This document shows, in pieces, positions 35,101 to 45,531 of a stretch of 64,000 nucleotides of DNA. Numbering within the stretch: the first letter of the stretch is position 1; every line of letters begins with the position of its first letter. The DNA is taken from NCBI GenBank assembly GCA_032191485.1, contig JAVDOI010000010.1:9816194-9880193 (forward strand), written 5' to 3'. The translations under genes were made by a program, and so were the position numbers. The notes below the pieces were generated by a model, which made no database searches, was not told where the DNA came from, and saw only the letters and a program-made list of their open reading frames with translations. The stretch is from Leptoclinus maculatus (taxonomy: Eukaryota; Chordata; Actinopteri; Perciformes; Stichaeidae).

Positions 35101-36725
35101 TTATATGTGGTTAGGGGAAAGAAGCAGATAATGTGAGTCAGTGTGATAATTAAATCAGACTTGTGGTTAAACATATGCATGTGGATTGACTATTTGTATC
35201 TGCATACACCCTCTTTGTCCACATCAAACTAACTGATGGCAGTTAGATATATCACTCTGTAATAAAGGATTTCTTGCTACAGAAAGCATGAACCTGTGGT
35301 GTCTTTACTGTATTTCACTTTACACTCACATACTTAGTTTTAATAACCTCGCCACAGCTAAAACCACGAGGAATGTGGAAGATTACCCTTCAGCTTTAAT
35401 CCATCAAGATTTGGCCGTAGAGGCTTGTTTCTTTTTCTTTTTTTTGAGATAAATACTTCCTGTAACAGAAAACATAAACACTGATTCTTTTTTTCAGTAT
35501 GAAATTCTTTTGTTTCCTAGTTGGCCACATAAATATGTATGTATGGAGAACCAAGTGGAGAGAAGTCACAGGGCATGTTACGTTTAAGTAGTTTGTATTA
35601 TTCTACATGTCTAGTGATCATGGTCCCTGCCTGTCTGCACCCCAGTCCTTCAAAACCTCCACTGGCTCCCCAAACAGCAAAGAATCCAGTTCAAGATTCT
35701 TCTGATCACATACAAAGCCCTTCATAACCTCGCCCCTTCATACCTTTCGGACCTCCTGCATCGACACGCTCCCAACCGCAACCTCAGATCCACCGATGCC
35801 AACCTCCTGACCCCCCACTCTGTCCAAGCATCGGACCTGGGGGGACAGGGCCTTCTCCATTGCTGCCCCCTCCCTCTGGAACTCCCTCCCCAGCACCTCA
35901 GACATTCTTCTTATTAGTCTGAATTTAGACTTTTTAAATTATCATTTTGTTAATCATCAGTGAAAGAAAACGTAAAGGTGATTTAAAAAAGTTTCCTCTG
36001 GATGGTTTACACCTTGTTCCTATATACAGTATAACAGACACTATGAAAGAAAGCTCACTGTTACAGACATTCATTAAATGTTTCACTAACATGCCAGGAG
36101 GCCCCGACTATATAGACTAAGTGATGTCGGAACTCAAAGGGCTGCTGATGAACTACTCTTGAGAGGCTAACAGCTAACACATTAGGTAGCTGGCAACATG
36201 CTACTCAGTCACAATCATGACACAATCGTGTCCAAAATCACTTCCTCGTCACATTCCACTTACCACAAATCATTTTGCATCATCACTGGCAGGTGTAGTG
36301 ACACACAACTTTTGCTTTGCATCACATTGTGGGGTTGTTAGCGGGAAGTTTACATGTCACAAGACTACCTTTTTGTTCCATTGTGGAAAGTTTTGAGGCC
36401 ACTTTATTTAGATAAATTAACACACTTAGTATTCGGACGCTCAAATTAAATATTTTAAAATGTCCTTTTAGCTGTGTACAGCTACATTATAGTGTGCATT
36501 TATTATAGTGCTTATAAATGCACCAAGGATGCCCCCTTGTTCAGAAAAACCGCAGCAAAAGATGCCTCTATGGTATGATGCAGCATTTACCAACCCAGCT
36601 GACTGCACGAATAGTGAGCTTTCCCTAAATATTTTAAAATCACATCATCATCGCATCACATTGTGGGGTTGTTAGCAGAAAGAAGTTTACATGTCACAAA
36701 GACTACCTTTTTGTTCCATTGTGGA
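35101..36725. other. Spacer between inverted duplication arms
   Basis: Contains the LINE fragment at 35628-35915. From about 36280 to 36725 it has a partial copy of the sequence that follows each peptide promoter in units D and E (for example TTTGAGGCCACTTTATTTAG and TGCCCCCTTGTTCAG). No gene. Confidence 0.6.
35628..35915 (+). mobile_element. LINE ORF2 C-terminal fragment
   Basis: Across frames the plus strand gives LHWLPKQ-like, IQFKILLITYKALHNLAPSY and LSDLLHRHAPNRNLRS-like segments, the conserved region after the reverse transcriptase of CR1/L2-type elements, followed by LELPPQHLRH-type sequence. Frames are broken. Confidence 0.7.
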
Positions 36726-37650
36726 AAGCTTCTTCTGAGTTTATAAGAATAAAGATGACACACTCGTTTTGTATTTATGCCAAAAACTTTATTTTGTTTG
36801 CTACCAACTTTATAATCAACAACAATTGGAGTGAAAGATTACCTCATTATCCATCCTAGTGATACAAGACATTTGTAAGCAATTTATCAGAGCATCTGTA
36901 AATACAAAATTATAACATTTACTGAGCAGATTTTAACGAAGACTACAAATCTTAAGCAATGGGATGTTAGTTTCATTCTCCAATAATTCTGTCCTGTTTC
37001 TTTAATTGTTAACAAGCTACAATAGCCTCCAACATGATTTATGGTAGCCTTGGCTGGATTAACCTTTTATTTTGAATACAAAACACTTGTTTTTATTTAC
37101 AGAACTGCAGCCAAAGTGCAAAATAACAACAATTGTAACTCACTGTAGGGAATTTATGATAAAAAATTTGCAAAGAAGCAAAAAACGCTTGTAAGCTTTT
37201 ATATGATATACATGTTATATTTCATGGCTTGCTGTAATTTTTTTGAGCACAGGAGTAAAGGAGGAGTTTTATTCATGTAATGATTGATTATTGTCATCAA
37301 GATAGTAAATAGTAAAGCAAAAGAGAGCCGCTTTCTTGAAGAGAAGATGCAGGTTTTTCGTGTCTGTCTTCAGTTCTGATGTAAGACTTGCTGGAACTTC
37401 TTCTTCTTACTGATTCAGAAAAAAAAGATAAAAGTCAGTGAGTTGTAAAGCAGGAAAAACATCTCAATTTTTGTTTCTGTTTAAGTCAGTCTATTAATTG
37501 ATCAATCTAGCGGTTTATTACATTTAAAAAAAGTTCTACATGTTTGCATTTTGTTCACCTCAACGTTCTCTTTTTCACTTGACCATATTGCAAGATAATA
37601 ACACAGATCTCAATCAATGATAATATTCATTCTGAAAAAATTAAGCACAT

Positions 37651-38270
37651 TTACAGTAATTCAACCAAATCCGGCAGCCGAGGGTGTTTTGTAGGACCCT
37701 GTAAAAAGAGAGAGAGAAAAAAAGTCTCTAAAACAGTTCAGTTCAGGAATTTAATTTATTAAAATAAATAAATTAAAATGAAAAAATCTCAAAAATCAAG
37801 GACATTTTGTTTTACCGGTTTAAAGCTTGAACATGCACCGGGCCTCCACCAGCAGCCGAGTGATTCTAGTTTCACCCTTTGTCCACCCTTTCCTTTGTTG
37901 GGCTCACTTACTTCCTTCACATACAACAAAATCATTTTGAGTTGTCAGCTCTAATGTGTACTTGTATTCAAAGTCACTGGTATTGATTTGTGCCGTGACT
38001 CAAAACTGCCAATACAAACTGAACAAAATCGGGTTTGACATCTCTCTCTCTGTCTCAGCAACATGTTTGACATTTAGACTGAGACGGTCCTGAGAGAAAA
38101 CACAATTAGAATCAAAGCTTTTACAGCTCCTGCATAGGTCTTCTTACCAGAATAGGAGACTGCAGTCGCTGATCATCTCTCACCAGAGTGGCTGCATCAG
38201 TGGAAGTGAAGGCTGTGATGAGCAGGAAAACCTGCAGAGAGAACAGGACCAGCAGCACACGTTTGTCCAT
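37651..38270 (-). CDS. Small secreted two-cysteine peptide precursor, copy 4 (89 aa form)
   Basis: Exons 38270-38148, 37914-37816 and 37698-37651. Exon 1 is base-for-base the same as in copy 3. Exon 2, again 33 codons, differs at many positions and ends LGCWWRPGACSSFKP. Exon 3 reads GPTKHPRLPDLVELL then TAA overlapping GTAAAT, with the alternative exon 4 (AACTGAAGAC) at about 37375 and below. The TATA box is at 38306-38313 (minus). Secreted; role unknown. The contrast between a frozen signal exon and a changed mature exon fits positive selection on the mature peptide, or gene conversion limited to the 5' half. Confidence 0.65.
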
Positions 38271-38305
38271 GGCTGATGATATGAAGAGTTGGAATCACAC
38301 AGATC

Positions 38306-38313
38306 TTTATATA
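38306..38313 (-). promoter_or_regulatory. TATA box of peptide copy 4
   Basis: TATATAAA on the minus strand in GGAGTATATAAAGATCTGTG, matching copy 3. Confidence 0.78.
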
Positions 38314-39129
38314 CTCCCTGCTGATGAATCACTTCCACGTAAACAATGCACGTTTTGAAATGATTTCACAAGTCCAGTTTCATCATTGCCAAGACACCCG
38401 GAAATTTCTGCTTCCTTCTGTTGTAATCCCTGTTTTGACATCCCTGCCCATCCCTGTCATCAAACCGTGTGCCAATTTATTAGATACAATTTTTTGATTG
38501 ATCCACGGTGGGAAAATGTTCCATATCACATCCTGAATATGATTAAAACCGGCATACGTCATAACAGGAACAATAATGTGCAAGTAAAGGTACTATTTGA
38601 TGATGTGTTGATGACGACTCGGGTTACAAAGCGTCTTGAGAAGGGAAGATAAGTTTGAGAATGTTGAACAATTTCGAGGAAAATATTGAAATCCTCTCTA
38701 CAAAATCAGTTATGAGTTTTACAAAGTGTATGCTGTGTAGCCGTCGACACAGAGAGGAGTACAACCTCCTCTGCTCTGATTTCCTGATTAGAAAGTAGGA
38801 AGGTGCAGCATTTACCAACCCAGCTGACAGCACGAATAGTGAGCTTTCCCTAAATATTTTAAAATCACATCATCATCGCATCACATTGTGGGGTTGTTAG
38901 CGGAAAGAAGTTTACATGTCACAAAGACTACCTTTTTGTTCCATTGTGGAAAGTTTTGAGGCCACTTTATTTAGATAAATTAACACACTTAGTATTCGGA
39001 CACTCAAATTAAATATTTTAAAATGTCCTTTTAGCTGTGTACAGCTACATTATAGTGTGCATTTATTATAGTGCTTATAAATGCAACAAGGATGCCCCCT
39101 TGTTCAGACAAACCGCAGCAAAAGATGCC

Positions 39130-39300
39130 TCTATGGTATGATGCCTCTATGGTAGATAACACATTATAAATTGCCCTCTAGGGTGCACTTCCATTAAAGA
39201 AAACATGATGAAGTGCCCTCCATGGGGCCTTTTCATTTGAGAAAATGTGATGATGTGCCCTCCATGGTGGCCTTCCAGTGGAGAAAACATGATGCCATAT
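39130..39300. repeat. Minisatellite-like repeat, about 40-55 bp unit
   Basis: Degenerate units of GATG(A)TGCCCTC(C/T)A(T/G)GG(T)G..CCTTCCA.T.GAGAAAACAT follow each other about three times. A shorter version is at 41940-42060 in the tandem unit. Confidence 0.75.
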
Positions 39301-40610
39301 AGGCTAGAATGCTAGAATACTGTCTGCGTGCTGGTGCCCAATCGCATGCAGCTGGTGCCCTTTTCCTATAATTCACTGTACAAAATCTTGGTTGAGGAAC
39401 TTTCTATTGAACAAATCATTTTGCTATACATTTTACAAAATGTACTCTTAAGCCAGTCTACACAGAGAACAGTACTACCTCCTCTGCTTTGATTTGCAGA
39501 TTAGAATACACAGAAATGTACAGTATCTTCTGCTGACCACTGCACACTGATAAAAGGGACTTTCACAGCTGGACTCGGTGCCTACCGGTCTGTCGACAGG
39601 CTGTGGTTATACTGGGCAGCTTACCAAGAGTAAATAAACATTTAATTTAAACTATCTACAAAGGAAAAAGCTTCTTCTGAGTTAATAAGAATAAAGATGA
39701 CACACTCGTTTTGTATTTATGCCAAAAACTTTATTTTGTTTGCTACCAACTTTATGATCAACAACAATTGGAGTGAAAGATTACCTCATTATCCATCCTA
39801 GTGATAGAAGACATTTGTAAGCAATTTATCAGAGCATCTGTAAATACAAAATTATAACATTTACTGAACAGATTTTAACGAAGACTACAAATCTTAAGCA
39901 ATGGGATGTTAGTTTCATTCTCCAATAATTCTGTCCTGTTTCTTTAATTGTTAACAAGCTACAATAGCCTCCAACATGATTTAGGGTAGCCTTGGCTGGA
40001 TTAACCTTTTATTTTGAATACAAAACACTTGTTTTTATTTACAGAACTGCAGCCAAAGTGCAAAATAACAACAATTGTAACTCACTGTAGGGAATTTATG
40101 ATAAAAAATTTGCAAAGAAGCAAAAAACGCTTGTAAGCTTTTATATGAAAACCAGTTGAACATTTGAATACATGTTATATTTCATGGCTTGCTGTCATTT
40201 TTTTGAGCACAGGAGTAAAGGAGGAGTTTTATTCATGTAATGATTGATTATTGTCATCAAGATAGTAAATAGTAAAGCAAAAGAGAGCCGCTTTCTTGAA
40301 GAGAAGATGCAGGTTTTTCGTGTCTGTCTTCAGTTCTGATGTAAGACTTGCTGGAGCTTCTTCTTCTTACTGATTCAGAAAAAAACGATAAAAGTCAGTG
40401 AGATGTAAAGCAGGAAAAACATCTCAATTTTGGTTTCTGTTTAAGTCAGTCTATTAATTGATCAATCTAGCGGTTTATTACATTTAAAAAAAGTTCTACA
40501 TGTTTGCATTTTGTTCACCTCGACGTTCTCTTTTTCACTTGACCATATTGCAAGATAATAACACAGATCTCAATCAATGATAATATTCATTCTGAAAAAA
40601 TTAAGCACAT

Positions 40611-41075
40611 TTACAGTAATTCAACCAAATCCGGCAGCTGAGGGGGTTTTGGAGGAGCCTGTAAAAAGAGAGAGAAAAAAAAAGTCAATGAAACAGTTCA
40701 GTTCAGTTCAGGAATTTAATTTATCGTAAATTAAAATGAAAAAATCTCAAAAATCGTACACGTCCAAAGGGTGAATATAAACCAGGATTCCACCACCAGC
40801 CGCGTGATTGTAGTTTCACCCCTTGTAGTTTCACCTCTTGTCCACGCTTTCCTTTGTCGGGCTCACTTCCTTCCTTCCTTAGACTGAGACGGTCCTGAGA
40901 GAAAACACAATTAGAATCAAAGCTTTTACAGCTCCTGCATAGGTCTTCTTACCAGAATAGGAGACTGCAGTCGCTGATCATCTCTCACCAGAGTGGCTGC
41001 ATCAGTGGAAGTGAAGGCTGTGATGAGCAGGAAAACCTGCAGAGAGAACAGGACCAGCAGCACACGTTTGTCCAT
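40611..41075 (-). pseudogene. Peptide copy 5: open frame but both ring cysteines lost
   Basis: Exons 41075-40953 (signal peptide identical to copies 3 and 4), about 40873-40766, and 40658-40611. Exon 2 holds an internal 15-base duplication (GTGAAACTACAAGGG). The core reads GWWWNPGLYSPFG where the others have a Cys at both the first W and the Y position, from TGC to TGG and TGT to TAT. The frame stays open, and exon 3 gives APPKPPQLPDLVELL. The exon 2 donor looks weak (GGAC|GTGTAC), and intron 1 is cut to about 80 bases. Either a decaying copy or a linear proline-rich peptide; the TATA box at 41111-41118 is kept. Confidence 0.55.
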
Positions 41076-41110
41076 GGCTGATGATATGAAGAGTTGGAAT
41101 CACACAGATC

Positions 41111-41118
41111 TTTATATA
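41111..41118 (-). promoter_or_regulatory. TATA box of peptide copy 5
   Basis: TATATAAA on the minus strand, within GGTATATAAAGATCTGTG; retained although the mature exon has lost its cysteines. Confidence 0.75.
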
Positions 41119-42182
41119 CCTGCTGCTGATGAATCACTTCCACGTAAACAATGCACGTTTTGAAATGATTTCACAAGTCCAGTTTCATCATTGCCAAGAC
41201 ACCCGGAAATTTCTGCTTCCTTCTGTTGTACTCCCTGTTTTGACATCCCTGCCCATCCCTGTCATCAAACCGTGTGCCAATTTATTAGTTACAATTTTTT
41301 GATTGATCCACGGTGGGAAAATGTTCCATATCACATCCTGAATATGATTAAAACCGGCATACGTCATAACAGGAACAATAATGTGCAAGTAAAGGTACTA
41401 TTTGATGATGTGTTGATGACGACTCGGGTTACAAAGCGTCTTGAGAAGGGAAGTTAAGTTTGGGAATGTTGAATAATTTCTAGGAAAATATTGAAATCCT
41501 CTCTACAAAATCAGTTATGAGTTTTACAAAGTGTATGCTGTGTAGCCGTCGACACAGAGAGGAGTACAACCTCCTCTGCTCTGATTTCCTGATTAGAAAG
41601 TAGGAAGGTGCAGCATTTACCAACCCAGCTGACTGCACGAATAGTGAGCTTTCCCTAAATATTTTAAAATCACATCATCATCGCATCACATTGTGGGGTT
41701 GTTAGCGGAAAGAAGTTTACATGTCACAAAGACTACCTTTTTGTTCCATTGTGGAAAGTTTTAAGGCCACTTTATTTAGATAAATTAACACACTTAGTAT
41801 TCGGACACTCAAATTAAATATTTTAAAATGTTCTTTTAGCTGTGTACAGCTACATTATAGTGTGCATTTATTATAGTGCTTATAAATTCACCAAGGATGC
41901 CCCCTTGTTCAGACAAACCGCAGCAAAAGTGCACCTCTTAGATGCCTCTATGGTAGATAAAACATGATAAATTGCCCTCTAGGGTGCACTTCTATTGGAG
42001 AAAATGTGATGATGTGCCCTCCATGGTGGCCTTCCAGTGGAGAAAACATGATGCCATATAGGCGGCTGTAAATGCTAGAATACTGTCTGCGTGCTGGTGC
42101 CCATTATTAACATGCAGTTGGTGCCCTTTTGATATTTTTCAGCCCTGCCCCTCAGACAGCCTAAGATCACCACTGTCCTTAC

Positions 42183-42281
42183 CAGATCAGGAGACATTTG
42201 ATTTGTCGGCAGCATGAAGGCCGTGGTGAGCAGACAAACCTGCAGACACAACAGGACCAGCAGCACAGTTCTGTCTGACAT
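42183..42281 (-). pseudogene. Orphan signal-peptide exon of the peptide family (copy 6)
   Basis: ATG at 42281 followed by MSDRTVLLVLLCLQVCLLTT and AFMLPTNQMSPDL, then CTG|GTAAGG, the same exon end as the other copies. It has 33 codons and is clearly homologous to, but older than, copies 3-5. I found no matching cysteine exon or tail downstream on the minus strand before unit E begins, and no TATATAAA at the usual distance. Confidence 0.6.
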
Positions 42282-42299
42282 TGCATTGCATTTATTCCA

Positions 42300-43490
42300 G
42301 CATATTTTGCACAATTCTGTCTGTGTTTTTTTTTCTTTGCTGAGCTAAATATCTTCTGTCATTAAAGTTTGCTAAAGTGCAAGTGAGAATATTTCTTTCT
42401 ATCTTTGTGATTCCTTCATTTTTATGTTTGGTGTAATGACTAATTGTTTATATTGTTGCTCCGGTGTTGAAATGCTGTTACCATATCTGCTTTCCTCTCT
42501 GTGTAAACATGTTCATTCATGTTTTAAACACAACAATTGTTTCCTCGATAAACAGCTCAGACACGTGATTTGGTTTCTGTCTCCCGTCACTTGACCTCTT
42601 TCTCTCTCTCTCTGAGTCATCTTTCCAAGAAGTGTGTTTATAGAGTGCAGCGCTATAAGACAGGCTGGATTTAAAGCTGGACTGATTCCCGGCTCTCTTG
42701 CAGGAGAAACAAAGCCCTAACCGGTAAGACTAGTTTCTGAACTAATTATTGGGTTTATGACAATACACAAGTCAAATCCTAGCTACATCATTCACATACC
42801 ATTTTAGTTTTGATTAAAGCATTTTTTTGGGGGGGACAATTGCCCAGGGTAGTTTTCCCAGTAGATTTAAATTTAAATAAATAATGAGAAGACAACACTT
42901 GAAAAATAGTATTTGCAACACGCTGTATATTGCTTCTTATATGTTTTGTTGTAGTGGATAAGACACAACTAGGTATTTTTTTGTTGGAGAAAATATGTGA
43001 TGAATATGTCTTTAACTCTCAATGACTCAATGTTCCTATAGGGTATAAGCATAAACTTATGGGAATAATTTCCACCTCAAAATCCATTTTTGACATAAAG
43101 CTAGTCCAGATGAGATGAAACGTGGAGATAGTGGACACATCTGAGATGCCTCCTGGTGAGGCTGTTCATCATTTATTTAATCTTTTGTCAATAAATAAAT
43201 TCCATTCAATTACAAAGATGCTGCTTTAAGCTATAAACTGAAATAGCAGTGGTGCACCGTGGCTTTAAATCACGTGGGGTTCGTCTCTTTTTGGACTTTG
43301 CATGCTATACTCAGAGGGAATAGTTGCATGCAGGTCCCCGCGGACGTTTCTCCTCCGGTATGTAATCTCTTTTTTTTCTCTTATAAATGTTAGTGTCGCT
43401 CGTTTAGTTCTTCAGGTCGCGCACAGATCTCGCGAGCTGAACTTTTTTCGGTTTGTGTGTGAAATCAAACATCCTCAGCACAGAGTAGGC
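42300..43490. other. Intergenic DNA between peptide cluster and ackr4
   Basis: A possible first exon ends at 42723 (TTGCAGGAGAAACAAAGCCC then AACCG|GTAAGAC), preceded by CTATAAGACAG and TTTAAAGC. It could be an alternative ackr4 leader or unrelated. Nothing else recognised. Confidence 0.3.
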
Positions 43491-43499
43491 TGACCTTTT

Positions 43500-43587
43500 A
43501 ATCTGAAGTCTAAAGTCTGAGGTCTAACACAAGCTTTGAGCTCAACATGGCGCAAGGAGACGGGACAAATAGATGAATAAAACACGG
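43500..43587 (+). promoter_or_regulatory. Probable 5'UTR exon of ackr4
   Basis: A consensus donor AACACG|GTGAGTATC at 43587/43588 pairs with acceptor CCTCCCTCACAG at 44391-44402, 16 bases before the ackr4 ATG. If transcribed, the exon carries an ATG GCG CAA GGA GAC upstream ORF of nine codons ending TGA. The intron is 815 bases and includes an AAGTA-type repeat. Confidence 0.4.
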
Positions 43588-44159
43588 TGAGTATCAAACA
43601 TGGCGTACCTGTTTATACCTTTGTATTAGTGACGTAATCGTTCTTTTGCAACGGTTTGATGCGGCTCTGCGTCGCTTTTTACACCAAAAAATGTAATTCT
43701 CTTTAATCAGTTTATTCAGTTATATGTGCATTCTTTATCTTTGCCTTGAGTAAAAGCTACAAAAATCAAAAGCATCAAAAATAAAAGTTCTCATTATGTA
43801 GAGTGTCCCTTTCAGAGTAATTATGAGAAATATTACATGAATGGAATATTATTATTGATGCATTAACTTGTATCATTTAAATGTTGTAGGCCTATCGTAT
43901 TTTATTGTATGTGAAAGCTTAATCTGCAGAGTAACTTGTAGGAATCAAAAGTACCAAGTAGCCTACTATTGTATACAAGAGTAGAAGTATAAAGAAGAAG
44001 AAAATGGGAATACCTCAAAATGTACTTGAGTTAATGTACTTAGTTACTGTCCACCTCTGTGTTTATCATGTATTCAACCTGTGATATGGAACTGAAAGTT
44101 ATTTAAAAAGTACTTAAATAATCAATGATTTGTCCTTGTCTTAAACAGACTGAGGGGAA

Positions 44160-44345
44160 AGAGTACTCAGATCTCGTACTCAAGTAAACGTAATACCACA
44201 GTTTAGAAATACTCTGTAGTGTAGAAATACTCTGTTACAGGTAAAAGAAGTGGTCACATTTTTACTCAAGGAAAAGTGCGAAAGTATTAGCTTCAAAGTA
44301 CACTTACAGCACCAACAGAAAAAGTACTCATTATGCAAAATGTCC
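44160..44345. repeat. AAGTA-type dispersed repeat next to ackr4
   Basis: GTACTCAGATCTCGTACTCA through TACTCATTATGCAAAATGTCCC, the teleost repeat also seen at 19755, 26878 and 32810. It ends about 57 bases before the ackr4 acceptor. Confidence 0.7.
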
Positions 44346-44418
44346 CATTTGAGAATATTTATACTATATTATTGGATGATATTCTAAATGTCCTCCCTCA
44401 CAGCTTTGGCTGATCAGC

Positions 44419-45531
44419 ATGGATGTCTCAGAGGAGGACGACTACTTCTACTATGAAAACATCAGCTTCAACTTCAGCTACGAGGACTACCCGGTCCTCT
44501 GCGAGAAGGGCGACGTCCGTTCCTTCGCAGCTATCTTCCTCCCCATCATGTACACTGTGTGTCTGGTGGTGGGACTGGCAGGAAACAGCTTAGTCGTGGC
44601 GGTCTACGCCTACCACAAACGCCTCAAAACCATGACGGACGCCTTCCTGACCCACCTGGCTGTGGCCGACCTGCTCCTGCTCTGCACGCTGCCTTTCTGG
44701 GCTGCTGATGCGGCGCGGGGCTGGGAGCTGGGCGAGGCCGTCTGCAAGATAGTGTCTGCCTGCTACTCGGTCAACTTCACCTGCTGCATGCTGCTGCTGG
44801 CCTGCATCAGCCTGGATCGCTACTTGGCGTTAGCCAGGGCGCAAAGTAAAGACCAAAGTCGGTGGCTGCGGAGGATAATCACCAGGAGACACTGCTGGAA
44901 GGTGTGTTTAGCTGTTTGGGCGACAGCTTTCCTCCTTGGTCTTCCTGATTTAATTCTCTCAGAAGTGAGATGGTTATCTAATAGGAGTGTCTGTCTGGCT
45001 ATCTACCCTCCATCAATGGCCCGAGGGGGGAAAGCTGCTCTGGAGATAGCAGAGGTGCTGCTGGGATTCCTGCTTCCGCTCCTGGTTATGGTGATCTGCT
45101 ATTGGAGCGTGGGCCGGGCACTGAAGGGCCTCCCTGTGGAGAGCAGAGGCAAGAAGTGGAGAGCTCTACGTGTCCTCCTGACCGTAGTGGGGGTGTTCGT
45201 GATCACTCAGCTGCCGTACAACGTGTTGAAGGTCTACCGAGCGATGGACTCTGTCTATGCCTTAGTGACCCACTGTGGGACGAGTAAAGTGTTGGATCAG
45301 GCGGCTCAGGTGACAGAGAGCTTGGCCCTCACTCACTGCTGCCTCAACCCGATCCTCTACGCCTTCGTGGGGTCGTCCTTCAGGCAGCACATGATGACAG
45401 TGGCCAAAAAGTTTGGCGAGAAGAGAAGAAATAGGTGGAAGACGAGGGAAAATCCAGCAGAGGACGAAGAGATGGAGATGTCGTTTAACTCCCACTGTGC
45501 ATCCCAAGAGACAAACACATTCTCAATATGA
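44419..45531 (+). CDS. ackr4: Atypical chemokine receptor 4-like GPCR (370 aa)
   Basis: Seven-transmembrane receptor at the cell surface. In mammals ACKR4 binds CCL19, CCL21 and CCL25 and clears them without G-protein signalling. Single coding exon. The acidic, Tyr-rich N-terminus MDVSEEDDYFYYENISFNFS has two N-glycosylation sites. TM1 has GLAGNSLVV, TM2 LAVADLLLLCTLPFW, TM3 ends DRYLALA (canonical DRYLAIV altered), TM6 QLPYNVLK, TM7 LNPILYAF. Cysteines sit in the N-terminus, ECL1 (AVCKI), ECL2 (RSVCLAIYP) and ECL3 (THCGTSK), as needed for the two chemokine-receptor disulfides. The tail ends NTFSI, like mammalian ACKR4 (TFSI). The match to CCR7/CCR9-type receptors is weaker. Teleosts may have two ackr4 genes; which one this is cannot be said. 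Confidence 0.83.
   Translation: MDVSEEDDYFYYENISFNFSYEDYPVLCEKGDVRSFAAIFLPIMYTVCLVVGLAGNSLVVAVYAYHKRLKTMTDAFLTHLAVADLLLLCTLPFWAADAARGWELGEAVCKIVSACYSVNFTCCMLLLACISLDRYLALARAQSKDQSRWLRRIITRRHCWKVCLAVWATAFLLGLPDLILSEVRWLSNRSVCLAIYPPSMARGGKAALEIAEVLLGFLLPLLVMVICYWSVGRALKGLPVESRGKKWRALRVLLTVVGVFVITQLPYNVLKVYRAMDSVYALVTHCGTSKVLDQAAQVTESLALTHCCLNPILYAFVGSSFRQHMMTVAKKFGEKRRNRWKTRENPAEDEEMEMSFNSHCASQETNTFSI

Larger units (their letters stand above)
36726..39667 (-). repeat. Duplication unit D
   Basis: Starts AAGCTTCTTCTGAGTT and recurs in tandem from 39668, a period of about 2.94 kb at that point. It contains peptide copy 4 plus promoter and far upstream sequence. The central part is the inverted counterpart of 33420-35100. 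Confidence 0.85.
39668..42080 (-). repeat. Duplication unit E
   Basis: Tandem copy of unit D with peptide copy 5. It has lost about 150 bases of intron 1 and diverges near 42070, where the orphan exon follows. Confidence 0.85.

Noticed and set aside
38383..38652. 66- and 88-codon frames repeated at 41188-41457 and apparently conserved
   Set aside because: The similarity is explained by the segmental duplication of promoter-upstream DNA; the text includes a non-coding repeat-like stretch and no motif.
42633..42730. A separate gene starting at a TATA-like CTATAAG
   Set aside because: A good donor follows, but no coding exon could be linked to it; kept only as a possible alternative leader in the intergenic entry.
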